Shown in pieces: positions 1-14,444 of a DNA stretch of 64,000 bases (position 1 is its first letter; each line of letters begins with the position of its first letter). A model generated the notes under the pieces. It saw only the letters and a program-made list of their open reading frames with translations, did no database searches and was not told the DNA's origin. The stretch is from CBDANO01 sp965197665 (GTDB lineage: Bacteria; Chloroflexota; Dehalococcoidia; Lucifugimonadales; UBA3495): NCBI GenBank assembly GCA_965197665.1, contig CBDANO010000005.1, positions 806,001 to 870,000 of the forward strand, read 5' to 3'. A program made the position numbers and the translations under genes.

Positions 1-79
1 TGTCCCGTCATGCAGCCGAGTATATCACGTGCCCATGACAGTGAAGGGGACAGCCGCCTATACTACTGACCGTTGAGCT

Positions 80-1333
80 ATGGACGCAGCGCTTTCCGCA
101 GCACTGGCAGTAACGGGCGTTTCCGCGCTGGCTTGGGTCTACTTGATTTTGGGCCGGGGCCTTTTCTGGCGAATGGACCAGAGCCTCGGCCCCAGCAGCT
201 CCGAGGCGGTCGAGGGCCTAACCTGGCCGCCGGTGGCGGCAGTCGTGCCGGCTCGAAACGAAGGCGATATGCTGCCTAGCACGCTGCCGTTGTTGCTGGG
301 CCAAGACTACCCCGGCCCCTATCAAGTCTTTCTGGTGGACGACAACAGCACTGACGACACCGGGGAGACAGCCCGCCGGATTGCCGAGGAAACAGGAAGC
401 CGCCGCCCTCTGACAGTGCTGTCCGGCGCGCCCTTGCCTCCGGGTTGGACCGGCAAGCTATGGGCGCTGGAGCAGGGGGTCAGGGCAGCCTCCGCGACAC
501 AGCCCGAGTACATCTTGCTTACCGACGCCGATATTGCCCACCAACCGAACAACGTGGCCGCCCTCGTATCAAAATCCCAGGCGGAGGGCCTGGACTTGGT
601 CTCGTTGATGGCCCGCTTGCGAGTGAACACGGCGTGGGAGCGGCTGCTCATGCCGGCCTTCGTCTATTTCTTCGCCAAGCTGTACCCGTTCCGGTGGGTG
701 AACGACCACACCAAATCGACGGCGGCCGCGGCAGGGGGTTGCGTGCTATTGCGGCGGGAGGCGCTGGAGCGCGCCGGAGGGCTGAAAAGCATTGCCGGGG
801 AGCTGATCGATGATTGCTCCTTGGCCAAGCGTATCAAGGTTCACGGCAGCCCGGTAGCCGGAAGGGTCTGGCTGGGCTTGGCCCAAGATATGTTCAGCCG
901 ACGTTCTTATCAAGGCCCCGGCGGTATCTGGCAGATGGTTACCCGCACCGCATTCACCCAGTTGCGATATTCGGCCCCGCTTCTCCTAGCGACAGTGTTG
1001 GGGATGACCCTGCTATACACCGTGCCGGCGCTGGCTGTCGGCGGCGGCTTGGCCGCCGGGGCCCTGGCACAACAAACTACCCTGGCTTGGTGGCTGGCGG
1101 CGGCGGGTCTTCTGGCGTGGACATTGATGGCCGGGAGCTACTTGCCCGCGCTGCAATGGCTCCGCCAACCGCCGGTCCTAGGATTCCTGCTTCCCGTCAT
1201 CGCAGCCCTGTACACGATGATGACCATCGACTCGGCCCGACGCTATTGGCAAGGGTCAGGGTCAGGTTGGAAAGGGCGCAGCTACGGGCGCCCACCCGCA
1301 ATCAGCCCCCCGGAAGATCCTAACAACTGTTGA
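80..1333 (+). CDS. hpnB: HpnB-like family 2 glycosyltransferase
   Basis: A 417-residue membrane-associated glycosyltransferase. It starts with a hydrophobic segment (about 8-28), followed by a GT-A domain with VVPARNE (55-61), VDDNS (86-90) and TDAD (148-151), the last being the nucleotide-sugar and metal-binding acidic motif. PLPPGWTGKLWA (about 118-129) is typical of the hopene-associated HpnB subgroup. Three or more hydrophobic helices make up the C-terminal third (about 295-390). HpnB proteins occur in hopanoid clusters, but their exact acceptor is not firmly established. No other hopanoid genes flank it; a squalene-synthase-like gene lies far away at 55528-56574. Family assignment is good; the substrate is inferred. 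Confidence 0.8.
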   Translation: MDAALSAALAVTGVSALAWVYLILGRGLFWRMDQSLGPSSSEAVEGLTWPPVAAVVPARNEGDMLPSTLPLLLGQDYPGPYQVFLVDDNSTDDTGETARRIAEETGSRRPLTVLSGAPLPPGWTGKLWALEQGVRAASATQPEYILLTDADIAHQPNNVAALVSKSQAEGLDLVSLMARLRVNTAWERLLMPAFVYFFAKLYPFRWVNDHTKSTAAAAGGCVLLRREALERAGGLKSIAGELIDDCSLAKRIKVHGSPVAGRVWLGLAQDMFSRRSYQGPGGIWQMVTRTAFTQLRYSAPLLLATVLGMTLLYTVPALAVGGGLAAGALAQQTTLAWWLAAAGLLAWTLMAGSYLPALQWLRQPPVLGFLLPVIAALYTMMTIDSARRYWQGSGSGWKGRSYGRPPAISPPEDPNNC

Positions 1334-1532
1334 TTAGCTCTCGCACTATTCAAATGCGGCCCCGGGAATCCCCCGGCCTCGAGAATCCCCTGGATTGAAG
1401 GACGAGGTGCCTTGGGATAGCCGGGCCTGTCTACTCCGGGATATCCTATCCGCTCCATCGTGCTCTATAATGCGGTCTGCCCCCGGCGGCACCCATCGTT
1501 GCCCATAAACAGCCTGTCAGGAGATTGATGAA

Positions 1533-1949
1533 ATGGCACAGTTCCAAAGAACGACCCTGAACCCACCCTCGGCACCCCAGCCCTTAGGCGCCTACTCCCT
1601 CGCCGTGGAGGCCAGCGCCGGCCGCCTGCTGTTCGTCGCCGGGCAAGTGGGTCTGGACGCCGGCGGGAACCTGGTCGGCCCCGGCGACGTGGCAGCCCAG
1701 ACCAAGCAAACTTTTCACAACATAGGCGAGATATTGAGCGGCGCCGGAGCGTCCTTCAGCAACGTGGTGGAGTTCACCAGCTACGTGGTGGGCCGGGAAT
1801 CGGTGCAACCATTCATCCAAGCCCGCACCGAGATTTACCCCGGCCTGTTTCCCAACGGCGATTATCCCGCCAACACCTTGCTGGTGATAAGCGGCCTGGT
1901 ACGGGAGGAGTTTCTAGTGGAGGTCAAAGCCGTCGCGGTGTTGCCGTGA
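1533..1949 (+). CDS. ridA: RidA family enamine/imine deaminase
   Basis: A 138-residue RidA/YjgF/YER057c protein of usual family length. Recognisable segments are the N-terminal PQPLGAYSLAVEA, then LLFVAGQVGLD, and a C-terminal part with an Arg in the ARTEIYPGLFP segment, where the family keeps its substrate-carboxylate-binding arginine. RidA proteins hydrolyse reactive 2-aminoacrylate-type enamines released by PLP enzymes. An AGGAG ribosome site sits about 10 bases before the ATG. The gene is monocistronic and is followed by a hairpin terminator at 2036-2057. Confidence 0.85.
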   Translation: MAQFQRTTLNPPSAPQPLGAYSLAVEASAGRLLFVAGQVGLDAGGNLVGPGDVAAQTKQTFHNIGEILSGAGASFSNVVEFTSYVVGRESVQPFIQARTEIYPGLFPNGDYPANTLLVISGLVREEFLVEVKAVAVLP

Positions 1950-2035
1950 ACCGGGAATCACCCGAGTGACGGGAAGGGGAAACGCCGGGCGGTCTTGGAA
2001 CCGCGTCCGAAAGCCGCCGGTCGAGTAGAAGCCAG

Positions 2036-2057
2036 GCCCTTTTCCCAGGGCTTTTTC
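2036..2057 (+). terminator. Rho-independent terminator after ridA
   Basis: Stem GCCCT/AGGGC around loop TTTCCC, followed by TTTTTC. It lies about 87 bases after the ridA stop and points the same way. The stem is short, so efficiency is uncertain. Confidence 0.6.
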
Positions 2058-2802
2058 ATTGTTACCCTGAGCGGTAGCGAAGGGCCTAAAGTCCTAACCC
2101 GGAAACATTCTCTCACGAACACAAGGAACCTCTGAACACCTCTCAAAATTGTCGCAAAGTCAGATACAAACAGTAGCTAATTCGGTCGCTTATTCAGACC
2201 TTTCATAGGAAGACCCTGCGACTGACACTCCTCCCTTCCCAACTCCGGATGCGCCCCTCTACCGTGATAAGTGTCAGGCCCAAACGTTCCACCGGGACTC
2301 AGACCAAGTCCAAGCCGCCGCCGGGGCGCCATGGGGTCTCGATGACGGGGAACTACTCCAAACCTGACCGTTCCCAACCTGCTCCCCAGCCCCCGGCACC
2401 CACCCCAACCCGGTCAACGGCCTGGAATGGGGGGGAATGAGCGAAAATGAGAGGGGAATCGAAAAATCCGGGATCACCTTTCGCCGGGGCCTTTCCAAAG
2501 TTGCTCACCTCCGCGCCCGCTTCCGCGGATGAGCAATGCTTGCCCAACCTGGATTCCCTGGCATGACGATGTGTGTATTTACGAACTTTAGAAAGACCCT
2601 ACCAAGTAACAAGCAGTTACTTACCTCTGCGCGGCCCGGAACACGGGCATAGGGATGCTGAGTAGGAGCGTATGCCGGTTGACGGCCTGCCAAAACTCGC
2701 CTCATAATGGCTCAATGACCTATCAAAGAAACCATTGACCCCACTATCCGTAGCGTACCGTTATTAACACCATCCGGCGAGCAGCCCGGGAGGAAAGTTC
2801 CG
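2058..2802. other. Long intergenic stretch without a recognised gene
   Basis: About 745 bases between ridA and the thiolase gene. I see no conserved coding sequence and no tRNA. The start (around 2060-2090) has a CCCTGAGCGGTAGCGAAGGG palindrome-like sequence of the kind dispersed between genes in many bacteria. Near the thiolase gene a TTGACC at 2735-2740 with CGTTAT at 2759-2764 (18-bp spacer) could be a weak promoter. The rest looks like non-coding or decayed sequence. Confidence 0.4.
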
Positions 2803-4080
2803 ATGGCGACAGTTACTAAGAAACGGCAGCTGGGAAGGCCGGTTTCCATAGTGGGAGCGGGCATGTCCACCTTTGGCGCGTACAAAGACAAGACCAGCCG
2901 CGACTTGTTCGTGGACGCCTTCCAAGACATGCTGGAGCACATGGACCAAGGCATAGACGTGGAAGACATCGAGACTGCCTACTTGGGCAATTACTCGTCG
3001 GACCTGTTCGAGGGCCAAGGCCACACCGCGCCGATCATGGCCGGTTGGGTGGGTATGACGCCCATCCCGGTAACCCGGATCGAAAACGCTTGCGCCAGCA
3101 GCGGCAGCGCCTTGCGAGAGGGGGTCATGGCGATCGCTTCCGGCATGTACGACGTTGCGCTGGTGGGCGGCGTCGAGAAGATGACCGGCCTGGCCACAGA
3201 GGAAGTGACCGATGTGCTGGCTTCCGCCGCCGACGGCCTTTACGAGGTACCGGCCGGCCTGACCTTCCCCGGCATCTTTGGCGCCATGGCCAAAGCCCAC
3301 ATGGACCGGTTTGAAACCAACTTGGACCACTTGTTGAAGGTGAGTATCAAGAACCACAAGAACGGCGCCCTCAATCCTCAAGCCCAGTTCAACGTCAGCA
3401 TTCTCGACTTGATGGAGCGGCGCAAAGCCCGGGCCCAGGAAAGGGGGCAGCAGGTACCCGGCTGGCAGGACGAAATGGACTTCCTCAACGACCCCGGAGC
3501 CAACCCGTGGATCGCTTGGCCCCTGCGTCTCTATGACTGCGCCCCCATAACCGACGGCGCCGCTTGCGTGCTGCTGGTTGCCGCGGAAATAGCAAACAAC
3601 TTCACCGACAAGCCGGTGCACGTAGCGGGCATCGGACAAGCCACCGGCCGCGCCCTCCACGACGCCGAAGAGTTGACCTCCCTTTCCGCCGCTAGAACGG
3701 CGGCGGACCAAGCATACGCCATGGCCGGAGTCGGCCCCGCCGACATCCAGTTGGCCGAGGTCCACGATTGCTTCACTATTGCCGAGATCATCGCCTCGGA
3801 AGACTTGGGCTTCTTCGCGCCGGGGGAGGGGGCCAGGGCCGTCGATGAAGGCCGCACGTCACTAGACGGCGATACGCCGATCAATTCCTCCGGCGGCTTG
3901 AAAGCCAAGGGGCATCCCGTGGGGGCGTCCGGCATTGCTCAAATCATCGAGATCTATCATCAACTAAGAGGCGAAGCCGGCTCCCGCCAGGTGCCCAACG
4001 CCGATTTGGAGTTGGGCTTGACTCACAACGTGGGCGGCACCGGAGGCACCTGCGTGGTAAACGTCTTGAGGCGGGGTTAG
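2803..4080 (+). CDS. Thiolase-family acyl-CoA acetyltransferase (SCP-x/lipid-transfer type)
   Basis: A 425-residue thiolase-superfamily enzyme. The nucleophilic cysteine is in NACASSGSAL (Cys97). C-terminal signatures are EVHDCFTIAE, GGLKAKGHPVGASG with the catalytic His, and THNVGGTGGTCVV, where NVGGTGG replaces the usual CxG-type loop; this pattern is typical of SCP-2/SCP-x thiolases. A GGAGGAAAG ribosome site precedes the ATG. The next gene (4089) starts 9 bases after the stop and encodes a DUF35 Zn-ribbon/OB-fold protein; thiolase-DUF35 pairs are a standard arrangement in which the two act as a complex in degradation or condensation of CoA thioesters. The substrate is unknown. Confidence 0.88.
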   Translation: MATVTKKRQLGRPVSIVGAGMSTFGAYKDKTSRDLFVDAFQDMLEHMDQGIDVEDIETAYLGNYSSDLFEGQGHTAPIMAGWVGMTPIPVTRIENACASSGSALREGVMAIASGMYDVALVGGVEKMTGLATEEVTDVLASAADGLYEVPAGLTFPGIFGAMAKAHMDRFETNLDHLLKVSIKNHKNGALNPQAQFNVSILDLMERRKARAQERGQQVPGWQDEMDFLNDPGANPWIAWPLRLYDCAPITDGAACVLLVAAEIANNFTDKPVHVAGIGQATGRALHDAEELTSLSAARTAADQAYAMAGVGPADIQLAEVHDCFTIAEIIASEDLGFFAPGEGARAVDEGRTSLDGDTPINSSGGLKAKGHPVGASGIAQIIEIYHQLRGEAGSRQVPNADLELGLTHNVGGTGGTCVVNVLRRG

Positions 4081-4088
4081 GAGCCGGC

Positions 4089-4505
4089 GTGGACAGCGGC
4101 CACAAGGACTTCAACGCCGCCTCCTTCTACTCCTACTTGCTGGGAGAGAAGCGTTTGATGGGTGTGCGGTGCCGCTCTTGCGGGGTTTTGTCCGCAACGC
4201 CCCGGCCCATTTGCGGCTCCTGCCACGGCAAGGATATTGAATGGCACGAGTTTAGCGGGAAATCCACACTCAGTACCTTCACTTGCATATCTGTGGTACC
4301 GCTGGCTATGAGCAAGAGAGGCTACGGTCGGGACAATCCCTACACCGCCGGAGTGGTAACGCTGGAAGAGGGGCCGAGGATTAGCGCCCGTATATTGGGC
4401 GTAGACGGTAATAATCCCCAGAACATCAAGACCGGAATGGACTTGGTCTTGGACTTCGACGACTTGGACCCGGAAGACCCTTCTCTAGCCTTTAGGCCCG
4501 CTTGA
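4089..4505 (+). CDS. Zn-ribbon/OB-fold (DUF35) acyl-CoA-associated protein
   Basis: A 138-residue DUF35 protein. The N-terminal rubredoxin-like Zn ribbon has two Cys pairs, in RCRSCG and ICGSCH (about residues 26-45). The OB-fold follows, with STLSTFTCISVVP and the YTAGVVTLEEGPRISARI segment. It starts at GTG, 9 bases after the thiolase stop, so the two genes are almost certainly cotranscribed. DUF35 proteins serve as acyl-CoA-binding partners of thiolases. Full length and apparently intact. Confidence 0.85.
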   Translation: MDSGHKDFNAASFYSYLLGEKRLMGVRCRSCGVLSATPRPICGSCHGKDIEWHEFSGKSTLSTFTCISVVPLAMSKRGYGRDNPYTAGVVTLEEGPRISARILGVDGNNPQNIKTGMDLVLDFDDLDPEDPSLAFRPA

Positions 4506-4664
4506 CTTCCCCGGCAATCAACCAACGGCTGGACTCCAGGCAAGGCGCTCGGCATAGCAACGCGGCAGGGCTGCTCCGTTGATTGCGGCCCGGTCTAACC
4601 CCACCTCCCAGCTTGTTCCGGCAACCGGCAAAAAGCAACGCGCTCAAAGCCGGCCGAAAGCTCT

Positions 4665-5108
4665 TTAGTCCAGCCCTCTAGTGCCCACCCAACCGGTCTC
4701 CGAAACGTCTATGATGACACCGTCGGGGCCGCTGTACTTGAACTCCACGTTGCCGGCATGGGGTCCGTCCATTTCCAGTCCACCCATTCCTATATGCAGC
4801 GCCTGGTTGATGTCGTCTCGAGGTCTAGCGTCGGCGGCCTCCATTTTCTTGGAGACCTCTTCCAAACTCTCCACCTCGAAGCCTATGTGGTGAATGCCGC
4901 TGTAGTCCTTTCCCCGCTCCGCGCCCGCTACTTGGTCATTCTGGAAGTCCAGTACCGCCACGTTGATATTGCCGTCGCTAAGGTAGAACCCTTTGGCGTT
5001 CTCACCGTCCAACTCGGCGATTTGCTTCAAACCAAAAACTTCAACGTAGAACTTGGCTGTCTTGGCGGCGTCCTGGGTGGCAATGGCGATATGCTTGATT
5101 TTAGCCAT
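4665..5108 (-). CDS. VOC-family protein (glyoxalase/methylmalonyl-CoA-epimerase fold)
   Basis: A 147-residue single vicinal-oxygen-chelate protein. It opens with KIKHIAIATQDAAKTAKFYVEVFGL, the first beta-alpha-beta-beta unit with the His metal ligand, and has a second His-containing segment GIHHIGFEVESLEE followed by FKYSGPDGVIIDVSETGWVG. Such proteins chelate a divalent metal and act on enolisable or vicinal-oxygen substrates; the reaction cannot be told from sequence. It is transcribed away from the LLM oxidoreductase gene at 5465, with a 356-base shared upstream region. Confidence 0.8.
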   Translation of the reverse strand: MAKIKHIAIATQDAAKTAKFYVEVFGLKQIAELDGENAKGFYLSDGNINVAVLDFQNDQVAGAERGKDYSGIHHIGFEVESLEEVSKKMEAADARPRDDINQALHIGMGGLEMDGPHAGNVEFKYSGPDGVIIDVSETGWVGTRGLD

Positions 5109-5208
5109 GCTCTCTCTCCTTCCGGCTGTATCGATCGACTGGCAGGCGCGCGGTCCCGCCCCACGCGCCCATCAAGATACCATCATTCGCGGCGGGCCGC
5201 CAACCCTG

Positions 5209-5228
5209 CCTTCTCCCCAGGGAGAAGG
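5209..5228. repeat. REP-like palindromic intergenic repeat
   Basis: CCTTCTCC-CCAG-GGAGAAGG, an 8-bp hairpin followed by GGGACTTTT, in the 5109-5464 divergent intergenic region. A related hairpin with the same trailing GGGACTTT occurs at 53733-53753, so this is a dispersed repeat family. The remaining intergenic sequence shows no gene. Confidence 0.5.
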
Positions 5229-5464
5229 GACTTTTGAAGCACCCATCAAGTAGGGTCCGCAAAAATCTAAGGCGCACCCCCTCACGCCAACGCCGTGGAT
5301 GTATGCCCGCGCCCATGTTAGAATTGTTCGACCCTAGCGCGACGGCGCCGCGGCGCACGCCGCTCCTAGCTCGGCTTTCCAACGGACCCGGCGGTGAGAC
5401 TTTCCCCAGTAGCGTAGCTGCCGAGGTCCACACGAGCTAACTCATTCGAACGGAGGACCGAATC

Positions 5465-6628
5465 ATGGCTGCTCCCAAGAAAATGAAGTTCGGGGTCTTC
5501 ATGGCCCCGTTCCACAGAGTCGGTGAAAACCCAACCTTGGCCTTGGAGCGTGACCTGGAGCTGATCCAATGGTTGGACGTGCTGGGATTCGACGAAGCTT
5601 ACATCGGCGAGCACCATAGCGCGGGCTGGGAGACCATCGCCTCTCCCGAGGTGTTCATGGCTACGGCCGCGGAGCGCACCCGTAACATCCGGCTGGGGAC
5701 GGGGGTAATCAGCCTTCCCTATCACCACCCGCTTATGGTGGCGAACAGGATGGTGCTCCTTGACCATCTGACTAGGGGCCGCGTCATCCTGGGAGTGGGC
5801 CCCGGGGCCTTGACCTCCGATGCCCTGATGCTGGGTATCAAGCCGGAGCGTCAACGGGAGATGATGGACGAGTCCCTGGGAATAATCATGCGCTTGTTCG
5901 CTGAAACCGACCCCATAACCTACAAGAGCGACTGGTTCGAGTTGAACGAAGCGGTCCTCCAGCTCCGGCCCTATCAACAGCCTCATATTCCTGTAGCGGT
6001 AGCATCGGTGGAGTCCCCGTCGGGAGTGTCGTTGGCGGGCAAGCACGGCGCGGCGGTCTTGTCCCTGAGCGTGCCCCGGGACACGGTCCGCAAGACCACT
6101 CTGAAGGAGTTATGGTCCATTGCCGAGGAGACGGCGGCCGAGCATAACAAAGTCGTGCGCCGCGAGGACTGGGGGATAGTGATGGGCTGCCACTTGGCGG
6201 AAACCCGGAAGGAAGCGGTGGAAGACATCAGGGAGGGCGGCGCCAGGGTGGTGACGGAGTATTTCGACGAGACCCTGGGCAATCCGGCCCCCGACGTGCC
6301 CCGGGACCAGATCGTTGACTTCATGGTGGACCACAACCAATGGATCGTGGGTACGCCCGACGACTGCATCGCCGGAATCGAGCGGCTCCAAGAGGTCAGC
6401 GGCGGTTTCGGCAGCTTTATGATTCGGGTAGAGGACTGGGCGCCCCGGGAAAAGATACACCGGAGCTACGAGTTGCTGGCCCGCTACGTTATGCCCCGCT
6501 TCCAGGGTACCTTGACCGGCATCATTACTTCTCAGCAATGGGCCAGCGAACGAAAGGGCGCGCTGCAAGCCAATCGGACCGCCGGATTGCAACGGGCCAC
6601 CGACACCTACTTCGCGCCACGTAAATAA
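5465..6628 (+). CDS. LLM-class flavin-dependent monooxygenase
   Basis: A 387-residue luciferase-like protein. Typical segments are KFGVFMAPFHRVGENPTLALERDLELIQWLD, GFDEAYIGEHHSAGWE (His-rich active-site strand), IRLGTGVISLPYHHPLMVANRMVLLDHLT and GRVILGVGPGALTSDALMLGI. The length and the GEHH motif resemble limonene-1,2-monooxygenase-like and alkane/terpenoid oxygenase subgroups of the LLM superfamily, which use reduced FMN or F420. The substrate is not predictable. A GGAGGA ribosome site precedes the ATG and a strong terminator follows at 6668-6715, so the gene is monocistronic. Confidence 0.85.
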   Translation: MAAPKKMKFGVFMAPFHRVGENPTLALERDLELIQWLDVLGFDEAYIGEHHSAGWETIASPEVFMATAAERTRNIRLGTGVISLPYHHPLMVANRMVLLDHLTRGRVILGVGPGALTSDALMLGIKPERQREMMDESLGIIMRLFAETDPITYKSDWFELNEAVLQLRPYQQPHIPVAVASVESPSGVSLAGKHGAAVLSLSVPRDTVRKTTLKELWSIAEETAAEHNKVVRREDWGIVMGCHLAETRKEAVEDIREGGARVVTEYFDETLGNPAPDVPRDQIVDFMVDHNQWIVGTPDDCIAGIERLQEVSGGFGSFMIRVEDWAPREKIHRSYELLARYVMPRFQGTLTGIITSQQWASERKGALQANRTAGLQRATDTYFAPRK

Positions 6629-6667
6629 GGGTACCAGCCGGCCCCGGCCGGGCCGGACCAACCTAAC

Positions 6668-6715
6668 AAAACAGACATCGGCAGTGCATCGTATACCGAT
6701 GCCTGTTTTATTTTT
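6668..6715 (+). terminator. Strong rho-independent terminator after the LLM gene
   Basis: AAAACAG-A-CATCGG pairs with CCGATG-C-CTGTTTT (13 base pairs with one symmetric mismatch) around a 14-base loop, followed by ATTTTT. It lies 40 bases after the LLM stop codon. Confidence 0.85.
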
Positions 6716-6760
6716 GGGCAAGCTCGCCGGATTCCACAACAAATCTTCTCAATTATTTGC

Positions 6761-6788
6761 TTGTTCGACGGCCCTTCTTTGGTATTAT
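6761..6788 (+). promoter_or_regulatory. Probable sigma-70-type promoter of pyk
   Basis: TTGTTC at 6761-6766 and TATTAT at 6783-6788 with a 16-base spacer, in a locally AT-rich stretch (TATTATATATAATATC) about 125 bases before the pyk start. A second TATAAT at 6790-6795 could serve as an alternative -10. Confidence 0.45.
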
Positions 6789-6914
6789 ATATAATATCAT
6801 GATACTGGCCCGCCGCTAAGGTTCACCGGCCTGATCAACGCCGGGGGCCTCCCGGCCGGGTCCAAGACCGTAGCATAAGTCGGTACCGCAATAAACGCAG
6901 AAGAAGCGTCCGCC

Positions 6915-8381
6915 ATGCGAAAAACGAAGATTATAGCGACCATCGGCCCAACTTCTCGAGACCCGCACACTTTGGGGCGGCTGGCTGCGGCCGGGATGGA
7001 CTGCGCCCGCCTCAACTTTTCTCACGGCAGTCTGGAGGACCACGGCGAAGTAATCCGCGTCGTGCGGCGGTTGTCCCGAGAGCACGGGCGGCCCATTGCT
7101 ATTCTTCAAGACTTGGGCGGCATCAAGATGCGCTTGGGTGAACTGCCCGGACTGGTCCACCTCAACACTGGCGACGAGGTGTTGATAGCGCCGGAAGCCG
7201 GTTCCTCTCGCGATGACGTGTTGCCCTTTCCTCACCCCGAGGTGCTGAGCAATCTCCAGCTTGGGCACCAAGTTTTCATCGCCGACGGTATGATCCGGTT
7301 GGAAGTCATCGGAACTGACAATCAGGGGGTTAAGGCTCGAGTGCAAAGCGGCGGAAGCTTGTCGTCTTACAAAGGCGTTAATCTTCCGGGGGTATCCATC
7401 GACAGACCGGTGCTGACCGAGACCGATAAAATTGCTCTTCGATTCGGGGTGGAACAGGAAGTGGACTGGGTGGCCGTTTCCTTCGTACGCACCATCGAGG
7501 ACGTCAGATACGCCAGGACCTATATGGATGGCATCGGCAGCAACTCCCTAATAATGGCTAAGCTGGAGCGAAGAGAAGGAATCGACAACATCGACTCCAT
7601 ACTCGAGGAGGCAGATGGAATCATGGTGGCCCGGGGCGACTTGGGCGTCGAGATTCCCATGGAGCAGGTGCCCATCGTTCAAAAACAGGTGGTTAGAAAG
7701 GCCAACGATAGGGCCAGGGTTTCGGTAATCGCAACTCAGATGCTCCGCTCCATGGTGGTTTCCCCCACTCCCACTCGGGCGGAGGTGTCTGACATTACCA
7801 ACGCCGTGCTCGACGGCTGCGACGCTATTCTACTTTCCGACGAGACCTCGGTCGGAGAGTACCCGGTGGAGGCGGTCAGAGTGGCCGATACTACCATCAG
7901 AGAAGCGGAGCGGATATTCGAGTATCACAAAGACCACGACTCCAGCAACCGCACCCAGGCCATCGCTTCGGCGGCGGCCCGCTTGGTTCGGTCCCTTCGA
8001 GCCAAACCCATCGTCATCACCAGCACCGGGCGGGCCGCATTCGAAGTTTCCCGTTTCCGCCCCGATGGCGACGTCATTGTATTCTCGCACAACGAGAATG
8101 TGCTAAGAAGGCTATCATTAGGTTGGGGGCTTTGCCCGGTGGGGACCATTCCTCCGGAACGCGACGTGGCCAAGCTGGTGGCTTCTCTGGTCAAGTCCGC
8201 CTTGGATAGCAGGCTGGTGGCGGAAACCGACGTGGTGGCCATCATCCATGGATTCTTGCCCGGAGTCTCCGGGACTACCAACACGATTCAGATTCTGGAC
8301 TTGCGAGAGTACTTGACGCCCGAGTCTTCCGGCGTTTCAGAGGACCTGGAAGCTGAGGTCCCCTCGCGGCTGGGGTTATAA
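6915..8381 (+). CDS. pyk: Pyruvate kinase
   Basis: A 488-residue pyruvate kinase, converting phosphoenolpyruvate and ADP to pyruvate and ATP. The N-terminus (MRKTKIIATIGPTSRDPHTL) and INFSHGS-equivalent LNFSHGS are typical. MAKLERREGIDNIDSILEEADGIMVARGDLGVEIP contains the catalytic Lys and the metal-binding Glu and Asp, followed by QKQVV and the TRAEVSDITNAVLDGCDAILLSDETSVGEYPVEAV signature. The C-terminal allosteric domain is present; there is no extra PEP-utiliser domain. A long untranslated leader precedes it. Intact and of normal length. Confidence 0.95.
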   Translation: MRKTKIIATIGPTSRDPHTLGRLAAAGMDCARLNFSHGSLEDHGEVIRVVRRLSREHGRPIAILQDLGGIKMRLGELPGLVHLNTGDEVLIAPEAGSSRDDVLPFPHPEVLSNLQLGHQVFIADGMIRLEVIGTDNQGVKARVQSGGSLSSYKGVNLPGVSIDRPVLTETDKIALRFGVEQEVDWVAVSFVRTIEDVRYARTYMDGIGSNSLIMAKLERREGIDNIDSILEEADGIMVARGDLGVEIPMEQVPIVQKQVVRKANDRARVSVIATQMLRSMVVSPTPTRAEVSDITNAVLDGCDAILLSDETSVGEYPVEAVRVADTTIREAERIFEYHKDHDSSNRTQAIASAAARLVRSLRAKPIVITSTGRAAFEVSRFRPDGDVIVFSHNENVLRRLSLGWGLCPVGTIPPERDVAKLVASLVKSALDSRLVAETDVVAIIHGFLPGVSGTTNTIQILDLREYLTPESSGVSEDLEAEVPSRLGL

Positions 8382-8407
8382 ACAGGGTGTCGGAGGCTAC
8401 CGGCGGG

Positions 8408-9860
8408 TCACCCCCGGGCGGGCACCGAGGGGGGCAGGTCCGTCCGGCCCATCAGGTACAGGTCTATACCGCGGGCTGCGTCCCGCCCCTCGGCAATGGC
8501 CCACACCACCAGGGACTGGCCCCGCGCCGCGTCTCCAGCGGCGAACACCCCGGGAACACTGGTCATCTTGTTCCGTTCAACCTTAACGTTGCCTCGTTTG
8601 TCCAGTTCCACGCCTAGGTCCGCCAGCAACCCCTCGTGCTCGGGATGGAGGAATCCCATCGCCAACAGTACCAGGTCCGCATCGATAGAAAACTCACTGT
8701 CGGGTACCTCCCGCATCTCGAGGCCGCCGTTGTCCGCCGGTTGACTCCAGTCCACCCGGACTGCGTGCAACTGTTGGACCTTGCCGTTGCTGCCGCTAAA
8801 TGCCTTGGTGGACACGTTGTAGTCCCGGAGGCCGCCCTCCTTGTGAGCGGCGCTGGTGCGCAAGATCACCGGCCATTGAGGCCAAGGATTGTTGGCCCCC
8901 CTGCTGACCGGTGGTTCCGGCAGCAGTTCAAATTGGTAGACCACCTCGGCGCCTTGCCGGTGGGCCGTGCCCAAGCAGTCTGCTCCGGTGTCCCCTCCGC
9001 CCAGTATCACGACCCGCTTTCCTTCGGCGGTAATCCGTTGAGACGGGTCCACTCCCTCTCCGGCCAAGACCCGGTTCTGCTGGGTCAGGTACTCCATGGC
9101 CAAATGGACTCCATCCAACTCTCGCCCCGGTACCGGCAGGTCTCGACCATGGGTCGCCCCGCAGGCCAAGCACACGGCGTCGAAGTCAGCCATCAACTCT
9201 TCCACCGGGTAACCTACGCCCACGTTTACCCCGGTAGAAAAGGTGATGCCCTCGTCAACCAACTGATTCAGCCGGCGGCCCACCACCTCTTTGTCGAGCT
9301 TGAAGTCCGGGATTCCCAGGGTTAGAAGACCGCCAAGGTAGTCATCCCGCTCGAACACGGTTACCCAATGGCCGGCCCGGTTGAGTTGCTGGGCTGCCGC
9401 CAAGCCGGCCGGTCCGGACCCCACCACGGCGACCTTCTTACCGGTCCGCCTTTGAGGAGGCTCGGGTCTAAGCCAGCCTTCCTCAAATCCCCGGTCGGCA
9501 ATAGCCTTCTCGATATACTCGATGGTTACCGGGTCAGAGTCGATGCTGAGCACGCAGGAAGCTTCGCAAGGCGCGGGGCAGACACGGCCCGTAAATTCCG
9601 GGAAATTATTGGTGGAGTGGAGCACCGTCCACGCTCGCCGCCAGTTGCCCAGGTACACCTCATGGTTGAACTCCGGGATAACGTTCCCCAACGGGCAGCC
9701 CTTGTGGCAGAAAGGAACGGCGCAATCCATGCACCGGCTGCCCTGCTCCCGGGCCTCGTTTTCCGGCCAAGGCTCATACATCTCCCGGAAGTCGCCCTTC
9801 CTCTGGGAGACGGGGCGGAGATCAGGCGGCTTTCGCCCGGATTCCATGAATCCCGTAGGT

Positions 9861-9868
<8 letters not shown>
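8408..9868 (-). CDS. gltD: Glutamate synthase small subunit
   Basis: A 486-residue NADPH-dependent glutamate synthase beta chain. The N-terminal domain carries the Cys cluster CMDCAVPFCHKGCPLGN and a second set in CPAPCEASC, ligands for 4Fe-4S clusters. Next come the FAD-binding VAVVGSGPAGLAAAQQL and the NADPH-binding VVILGGGDTGADCLGTA, ending with the FAA-type GVFAAGDAARGQSLVVWAI. I start it at the ATG of MGKPTGF because this overlaps the gltB stop by 8 bases (ATGGGTAA) and gives the normal family length. It passes electrons from NADPH to GltB. Confidence 0.93.

Positions 9869-14444
<4,576 letters not shown>

Noticed and set aside
2058..2802. Small genes in the ridA-thiolase gap
   Set aside because: Short frames on both strands have no ribosome sites or conserved patterns.
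2764..3765. Long open frame (333 codons) on the minus strand opposite the thiolase gene
   Set aside because: Its translation has no family pattern and it is wholly opposite a gene with clear thiolase motifs; it is a GC-rich antisense shadow.
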